Origin: an uncultured Clostridia bacterium | GTDB lineage: Bacteria; Bacillota; Clostridia; Oscillospirales; CAG-272 | Reading direction: 5' to 3' | Assembly: GCA_946404295.1 (NCBI GenBank) | Contig: CAMJDE010000011.1 | Location: 1 to 16,831, forward strand | DNA length: 16,831 nt | Shown: positions 13,333 through 16,831 of the stretch, one piece after another | How the letters are laid out: each line of letters starts with the position of its first letter | Position numbering within the stretch: position 1 is the stretch's first letter | The notes under the pieces: generated by a model | Databases searched by the model: none | Told to the model about the DNA's origin: nothing | Seen by the model: the letters and a program-made list of their open reading frames with translations, nothing else | Made by a program: the position numbers and the translations under genes

Positions 13333-14151
13333 TTACAAGGGCAAAAACGTCAGAACGAGGCAGAGCAGGGCGGGCAGGACGAGCAGCGTTTTCGCCGCCG
13401 CGAGAAGGTTCCGTCCGGTCGCCTTGTCGGGCAAAAACGCCGCGGCGCAGGTGCGCTCGGGCGAGGTCGGGACGAGCGGGGAGCGGAAGCGCAGAAACAG
13501 CGCTGCGACGAGCGCCAGCCCCCCGAGCAAAGCGAGCGGCGCGATCTCTCCCGCCCCCGAGAGCAGAAGCGACAGCGCGTTGTTGATGAGGTGAAACAGG
13601 AAGGGGATCCAGAACGACCCGCTCGAGACGGCGACCGCCCCGAGGAACAGCCCCGCCGCGAGGGCGTAGGGGAGCTGCGCGAGGTTCATGTGGACCAGGG
13701 CGAAGAGGATCGCCGTGATCCAGACCGCCGTCCGCTTCCCGTGCGGGAGAAACAGACGGAGCAGAAGAAAGCGGAAGAAGAACTCCTCGGCAAACGCCGG
13801 GGCGAGCGCGTAGTTGAGGAACAGGATCGGAAGCGGTCCCGTCGGGGCGGGCGACGCGATCCCGAACAGCCCCGCAAACGCCGCCGACAAAATCGACGTC
13901 GCCATCACCGAGAGCAGAAACAGCGGCAGAAGGAAAAAGTGCGCCCACGCGCGTCCGGTCGGCTTGGTCAACGCGACCGACCCCTCGCCGCGCTCCTCGC
14001 GCGGAAGCGCCGTCAGCAGAAGGCAGGGGAGCAGCGCCGCCGCGATCTGCACGCAAAAGAGCGCCGCGTCGCCCGGCAGAAACGCCCCGAGGAACCGCAC
14101 GCAAAGCCAGAGCAGCGTCATCGCCGCCCCGACAGTCCCCGTCCGTTGCAT
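13333..14151 (-). CDS. CPBP-family intramembrane metalloprotease (CAAX/Abi type)
   Basis: Polytopic membrane protein of 272 residues with the three motifs of the CPBP (CAAX protease and bacteriocin-processing) family. These are AEEFFFR (Glu122, Glu123, Arg127; EExxxR), FALVH (Phe150, His154; FxxxH) and HLINN (His187, Asn191; HxxxN). These residues form the intramembrane catalytic site in Rce1-like proteases. About eight hydrophobic segments are visible, the first near 8-25 and the last near 250-270. Bacterial members act in bacteriocin immunity or maturation, membrane stress or signalling; no peptide precursor is nearby, so the substrate is unknown. The start at 14151 has a GGAAGGGGG patch upstream and a good promoter about 30 bp further. 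It leads the operon that continues into tadA-rimM-trmD, an unusual position for this family. Confidence 0.92.
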   Translation of the reverse strand: MQRTGTVGAAMTLLWLCVRFLGAFLPGDAALFCVQIAAALLPCLLLTALPREERGEGSVALTKPTGRAWAHFFLLPLFLLSVMATSILSAAFAGLFGIASPAPTGPLPILFLNYALAPAFAEEFFFRFLLLRLFLPHGKRTAVWITAILFALVHMNLAQLPYALAAGLFLGAVAVSSGSFWIPFLFHLINNALSLLLSGAGEIAPLALLGGLALVAALFLRFRSPLVPTSPERTCAAAFLPDKATGRNLLAAAKTLLVLPALLCLVLTFLPL

Positions 14152-14178
14152 CCCGACACCCCCTTCCGTTACGCATAT

Positions 14179-14207
14179 AGTTTACCACACAGAAACGGGA
14201 AAGTCAA
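14179..14207 (-). promoter_or_regulatory. Sigma-A promoter of the CPBP-tadA-rimM-trmD operon
   Basis: On the minus strand TTGACT (14207-14202), a 17-bp spacer and TAAACT (14184-14179) give five and four matches to the consensus. The start would be near 14172, about 20 nt before the CPBP ATG. It diverges from the ATPase promoter about 100 bp away. Confidence 0.75.
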
Positions 14208-14216
14208 TAAAACGCG

Positions 14217-14236
14217 AGCGGCGCGTTTGCGCCGCT
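14217..14236. other. GC-rich terminator-like hairpin between divergent promoters
   Basis: AGCGGCGC (14217-14224) and GCGCCGCT (14229-14236) form a perfect 8-bp stem with a GTTT loop. On the minus strand it is followed by CGCGTTTTATT, which is terminator-like, and then by the -35 box of the CPBP operon. No minus-strand gene lies directly upstream now, because the intervening gene is on the plus strand. It resembles the hairpin at 4221-4241. Confidence 0.6.
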
Positions 14237-14284
14237 TCGTTTCGGGCATAACCTGCGGTTTCGGTTGCTTTTATTGCAACTCTA

Positions 14285-14319
14285 TTTCCCAAAAATAAAA
14301 AAATGTTGATTTTGGGAAA
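14285..14319. promoter_or_regulatory. Inverted repeat, candidate operator of the ATPase gene
   Basis: TTTCCCAAAA (14285-14294) and TTTTGGGAAA (14310-14319) are perfect 10-bp arms 15 bp apart. The right arm overlaps the end of the -35 box and the start of the spacer of the ATPase promoter, so a dimeric regulator bound here would block RNA polymerase. No regulator gene is adjacent. Confidence 0.55.
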
Positions 14320-14334
14320 CAGATGTGGTATACT
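14306..14334 (+). promoter_or_regulatory. Sigma-A promoter of the AAA ATPase gene
   Basis: TTGATT (14306-14311), a 17-bp spacer and TATACT (14329-14334), preceded by TGG as an extended -10. Transcription would start near 14341, only about 12 nt before the ATG at 14353, just including the GAGGTGAT ribosome binding site. Confidence 0.75.
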
Positions 14335-14352
14335 ATTTTTCGAGGTGATACT

Positions 14353-15546
14353 ATGAAACTGATCGAACGCGACTTTTATCTTGACAAAATGAAAAACGCA
14401 ATCGGTACGCCCGACGTTAAAGTCGTTACGGGCGTGCGCCGCAGCGGAAAATCCAAACTGTTGGAGTCCTTCAAACAGTACGTTTTGAAAAACGTTCCGC
14501 AAGCAAACGTTATTCATATCAATTTCAATCTTGCACAATATGAAAACCTGAAAGAGTACCACGCGTTGTATCAATATATCAGCGCGGCGTTCGTCGAAAA
14601 CAAGACCAATTTCGTCCTGATAGACGAGGTGCAGTTATGCCCTCGGTTTGAGTTGACGATCAACAGTCTGCACGCGGAAGAAAAATACGACGTTTATATC
14701 ACGGGTTCCAACGCGTTCCTTTTGAGTTCCGACCTTGCCACGCTGTTTACGGGCAGAACGTTTGAAATTAAGGTTTTTCCCTTTTCTTTCAAAGAGTATC
14801 TTGACTATTTCGGCAGCGAAAACGGATACGATTCTTTTGACCGTTACGTCAAGGAAGGCGGCATGGCGGGCTCGTACCTTTATAAAGATACAGAAGCAAA
14901 GTACGACTATATCAAGGACGTTTTTGAAACGCTTGTCGTCCGGGATATCCGGCAAAAATACAGATTGAAAAACCCGCAGTTGATGGATCGGCTCGTGGAT
15001 TATCTGATGGACAACGTTTCAAACCTGACTTCCGTCCGAAATATTGCCGATACGCTTACCGTCAGCAGGGACGCGGTCAATCACAGAACGATCGGGCAAT
15101 ATATCCGGTACCTCTGCAACGCCTTTGCTTTTTACAGAATCAGACGATACGACATTCACGGTAAAAAGTATCTCGCGTCCAGCGACAAATACTATTTGAG
15201 CGATCACTCTTTCAGATACGCGAAACTCGGCACGAAGAATCTTGATTACGGCAGGGTGCTGGAAAACATCGTCGCGATCGAACTGTTAAGACGCGGCTAT
15301 GAAGTCTACGCGGGGATTCTTTATAAAAAAGAAATCGACTTTGTGGCAATCAAGAGAAATGAAAAAATGTATATACAGGTTTCGGACAACGTTTCGGATC
15401 CCGCCACGTTTGATCGGGAAGTATCGCCGCTGCTGCAGATTAAAGACGCGTACCCGAAATTGATCGTCGCGAGAACGCGTCACGAAGAATACCTGTATGA
15501 AGGCGTCAGGGTCATTGACGTTGCCGACTGGCTCCGACAACTCTGA
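14353..15546 (+). CDS. AAA+ ATPase, AAA_14/DUF4143 family
   Basis: Predicted cytosolic ATPase of 397 residues. Visible motifs are Walker A GVRRSGKS (27-34), Walker B FVLIDE (87-92), sensor-like YITGSNAFLLS (115-125) and the family block LFTGRTFEIKVFPFSFKEYL (131-150). A winged-helix-like segment follows (about 222-252). The C-terminal DUF4143 region resembles a PD-(D/E)xK nuclease fold: LENIVAIELLRRGY (303-316) and EIDFVAIKRNEKMYIQVS (327-344). The usual ExK reads Gln-Val-Ser, so nuclease activity is doubtful. The cellular role of this large family is not established. I start at 14353 because GAGGTGAT precedes it; the in-frame ATG at 14323 lies within the promoter. The gene is the only plus-strand gene, with clearly lower GC and AAA/GAA/TTT-rich codons, its own promoter and terminator, and looks horizontally acquired. 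Confidence 0.93.
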   Translation: MKLIERDFYLDKMKNAIGTPDVKVVTGVRRSGKSKLLESFKQYVLKNVPQANVIHINFNLAQYENLKEYHALYQYISAAFVENKTNFVLIDEVQLCPRFELTINSLHAEEKYDVYITGSNAFLLSSDLATLFTGRTFEIKVFPFSFKEYLDYFGSENGYDSFDRYVKEGGMAGSYLYKDTEAKYDYIKDVFETLVVRDIRQKYRLKNPQLMDRLVDYLMDNVSNLTSVRNIADTLTVSRDAVNHRTIGQYIRYLCNAFAFYRIRRYDIHGKKYLASSDKYYLSDHSFRYAKLGTKNLDYGRVLENIVAIELLRRGYEVYAGILYKKEIDFVAIKRNEKMYIQVSDNVSDPATFDREVSPLLQIKDAYPKLIVARTRHEEYLYEGVRVIDVADWLRQL

Positions 15547-15563
15547 TCGACCGAAGCGGTAAC

Positions 15564-15597
15564 AAAATCGGCGCGGCATTTTTGCCGCGCCGATTTT
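15564..15597. terminator. Bidirectional intrinsic terminator
   Basis: Perfect 14-bp arms, AAAATCGGCGCGGC (15564-15577) and GCCGCGCCGATTTT (15584-15597), enclose a 6-nt loop. The AAAA and TTTT ends serve both directions. It lies 18 bp after the ATPase stop and 35 bp after the stop of the convergent membrane-protein gene. Confidence 0.9.
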
Positions 15598-15631
15598 ATG
15601 GAAGAGAAAAAAACACAATAAAACGCCGCCG

Positions 15632-16051
15632 TTACCCGATGAGGATAATCAGCCCGACGACGAGCCAAAAGAGGAGCGCGCCGACGGCAAAGGTCAGGAC
15701 GAGAAATCCGAGCCAGATCAGCGTTTTCCAAACGACGCGCCTGACGCGCATCATCAGGAGCAGGGAGAGCGCGGCGCCCCCGAAGGACACGGCGGCGCTC
15801 AACAAATATCCGCCGATCAGCATACCGACGGTGACGATCACCGCCAGAACCACCAAGGAGGTCTCGGCGAGGGCGGCGTAGGCAAGGATCAGCATCTGCA
15901 GACCGCCCATCATCGGAAAGACGCCGAGGGTCATGGGTAAATTCGCCCAGAGGAACGAGGACCAGAAGGTCAGCATCGGCAGAACGACGTCGATCGGGGA
16001 GAGGTTGACCGCGCCGCGCGTCGCTTTGCGGAAAAAGAACGGCGCCCGCAT
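15632..16051 (-). CDS. Small four-helix membrane protein, function unknown
   Basis: I do not recognise a family for this 139-residue protein. After a short basic N-terminus (MRAPFFFRKATRGAVN) it has about four hydrophobic segments: near 21-47, 48-78 (AALAETSLVVLAVIVTVGML), 80-101, and 108-138 (WLGFLVLTFAVGALLFWLVV). The basic loop MMRVRRVVWK (about 100-109) probably faces the cytoplasm. The start at 16051 is 3 bp after the upstream gene's stop and has no clear Shine-Dalgarno sequence, which suggests translational coupling. It is the last gene of the right-hand minus-strand cluster, so a role with the two paralogues upstream is likely. The start could be a little downstream, but the hydrophobic pattern and coding frame make the gene itself credible. 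Confidence 0.75.
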   Translation of the reverse strand: MRAPFFFRKATRGAVNLSPIDVVLPMLTFWSSFLWANLPMTLGVFPMMGGLQMLILAYAALAETSLVVLAVIVTVGMLIGGYLLSAAVSFGGAALSLLLMMRVRRVVWKTLIWLGFLVLTFAVGALLFWLVVGLIILIG

Positions 16052-16054
16052 CGG

Positions 16055-16750
16055 TCAGTCGGTATCGGCGGGGCGGATCCCGACGCCGTTTTCCCAGTCG
16101 AACCAGTCGCCGTAGTAGTGGTCGAGAAACGCGGGGAAGTCGCTGTTCCCCAATTCGATATACTTGTTTTCACGCTTTCCTCCGCCATAAAAAGACAGAA
16201 AGATCAACGTCCGCGTTTCGTCGTTGTAACCGAACGCGTCAAAATGCCCCGGAAAGCCCGAGAAGACGTGCTTTCGCCAATTATCGACAAATCCGACCGG
16301 TTTGGCGTTGTAGCCGATGGTGTAAAAACGAAATCCGTACGCCTCGTGTTCGCCGTAAAGCGAGAGGTCGGAAAGACGCGCTTCAATATGCGACTGCTTG
16401 GCGGCTTCATAGACGGCGGGGTCGTCGTAGGTCAGCCAGACGAAATCGCGGGTCCTGCCGTTTTTCCTCGCGTCGTATTTGTCGCCGTGGTAGTTGCCTT
16501 CGGAGTAGGGATAGGCGGCGAAGAACTCCCGTTTGCTTTCGGGTTCGACCGAGTTTTCCGCTTGGCTGGGATTCCACAAATAAAGCCCCTCTATATGCGC
16601 GTGTTCCGCCGGGATCCCGGCGAACTGCAAAACGAGGAACACAATAAATCCGACGACAAGAAACGCGAGAAACGCGGGGAAGGAGCCGAGGAGGGCGCCG
16701 AAAAAGCCGGTGAGAAAAGACTTGCGTTTTGCGGAAGGTTCTTTTTTCAT
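16055..16750 (-). CDS. Membrane-anchored protein of unknown function with GDWFDW tail
   Basis: I do not recognise a family for this 231-residue protein. A Lys-rich start (MKKEPSAKRK) is followed by one long or two short transmembrane helices (about 12-46, FFGALLGSFPAFLAFLVVGF and onward). A soluble, aromatic-rich domain makes up the rest and is probably extracytoplasmic by the positive-inside rule. There is no lipobox and no catalytic signature; Cys is absent from the soluble part. The C-terminus DHYYGDWFDWENG resembles the end of the partial gene just upstream. The start at 16750 has AAAGGAG 7 nt upstream, and the gene begins 20 bp after that paralogue's stop. The three genes therefore look like one operon. 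Confidence 0.8.
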   Translation of the reverse strand: MKKEPSAKRKSFLTGFFGALLGSFPAFLAFLVVGFIVFLVLQFAGIPAEHAHIEGLYLWNPSQAENSVEPESKREFFAAYPYSEGNYHGDKYDARKNGRTRDFVWLTYDDPAVYEAAKQSHIEARLSDLSLYGEHEAYGFRFYTIGYNAKPVGFVDNWRKHVFSGFPGHFDAFGYNDETRTLIFLSFYGGGKRENKYIELGNSDFPAFLDHYYGDWFDWENGVGIRPADTD

Positions 16751-16770
16751 ACGCTTCTCCTTTCAGCGCG

Positions 16771-16831
16771 TCAGTCGGGGGCGCGGTCGCCCGCGCTCCA
16801 GTCGAACCAATCGCCGAAGAACCAATCGAGG
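16771..16831 (-). CDS. C-terminal end of a paralogue of the 231-residue protein (truncated by window edge)
   Basis: Only the last 19 codons and the TGA are inside the window. They read LDWFFGDWFDWSAGDRAPD. The preceding gene product ends DHYYGDWFDWENGVGIRPADTD, so GDWFDW and the flanking aromatic residues are shared. The DNA also matches at 18 of 19 bases (16798-16816 against 16094-16112). This supports a tandem duplication of the unknown gene. The function is unknown. Confidence 0.7.
   Translation of the reverse strand, partial: LDWFFGDWFDWSAGDRAPD

Noticed and set aside
13333..14151. CPBP protease as part of a bacteriocin cluster
   Set aside because: No small leader-peptide gene, radical SAM enzyme, LanM-like enzyme or ABC exporter is nearby; the following genes are tRNA and ribosome maturation factors.
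13102..14298. Plus-strand open frame of 398 codons opposite tadA and the CPBP gene
   Set aside because: Antisense shadow; the product is an extreme Arg/Glu/Gln-rich sequence. The minus-strand genes have complete catalytic motifs.
14353..15546. The AAA ATPase and neighbours as an anti-phage defence system
   Set aside because: Many defence systems use ATPase-nuclease pairs, and DUF4143 resembles a nuclease fold. But the ExK motif is degenerate, the gene is a lone insert with its own promoter and terminator, and no partner effector is adjacent.

Overview
The window looks like a chromosomal segment of a GC-rich, Gram-positive-type bacterium of the Bacillota (Clostridia side), probably an uncultured gut or rumen lineage. 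The reasons are an HPr protein carrying both His15 and Ser46, near-consensus sigma-A promoters in AT-rich gaps, AGGAGG-type ribosome binding sites, and a very large lipoprotein built from Listeria-Bacteroides (InlB-type) repeats and BspA-like leucine-rich repeats. The lineage call is an inference from gene content. I saw no rRNA, tRNA, CRISPR array, transposase or prophage gene. Apart from one gene, everything is on the minus strand.

Layout, left to right. (1) 1-4135, minus: the N-terminal 1378 residues of a giant surface lipoprotein that runs off the left edge. It has ten tandem 195-bp repeats of exactly equal length, flanked by divergent copies, followed by LRRs. (2) 4136-4527: a hairpin-rich gap with a consensus promoter for the lipoprotein gene and terminators. 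(3) 4528-8021, minus: pheS-pheT with their own TTGACA-17-TATAAT promoter and a short leader. (4) 8028-10971, minus: the uvrC-rsmD-coaD operon, with 4-bp overlaps at both junctions. (5) 11068-11422, minus: ptsH (HPr) alone, with its own promoter and a strong terminator. (6) 11494-14207, minus: a four-gene operon of a CPBP-family membrane protease, tadA, rimM and trmD, with overlapping tadA/rimM and rimM/trmD junctions. (7) 14285-15597, plus: a lower-GC AAA+ ATPase of the AAA_14/DUF4143 type with its own promoter, an inverted-repeat candidate operator and a bidirectional terminator. It looks like an acquired single-gene insert. (8) 15632-16831, minus: a four-helix membrane protein, a membrane-anchored protein of unknown function, and the tail of a paralogue of the latter.

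Most of the window is core metabolism: translation (PheST, TadA, RimM, TrmD, RsmD), DNA repair (UvrC), CoA synthesis (CoaD) and PTS/carbon control (HPr). The accessory content is the repeat lipoprotein, the ATPase and the right-hand membrane cluster. I found no convincing new multi-gene defence or biosynthetic system. The most interesting signals are the alternating A/B repeat structure of the lipoprotein, the operator-like palindrome of the inserted ATPase with a terminator-shaped hairpin that serves no visible transcript, and the tandem paralogues at the right edge.
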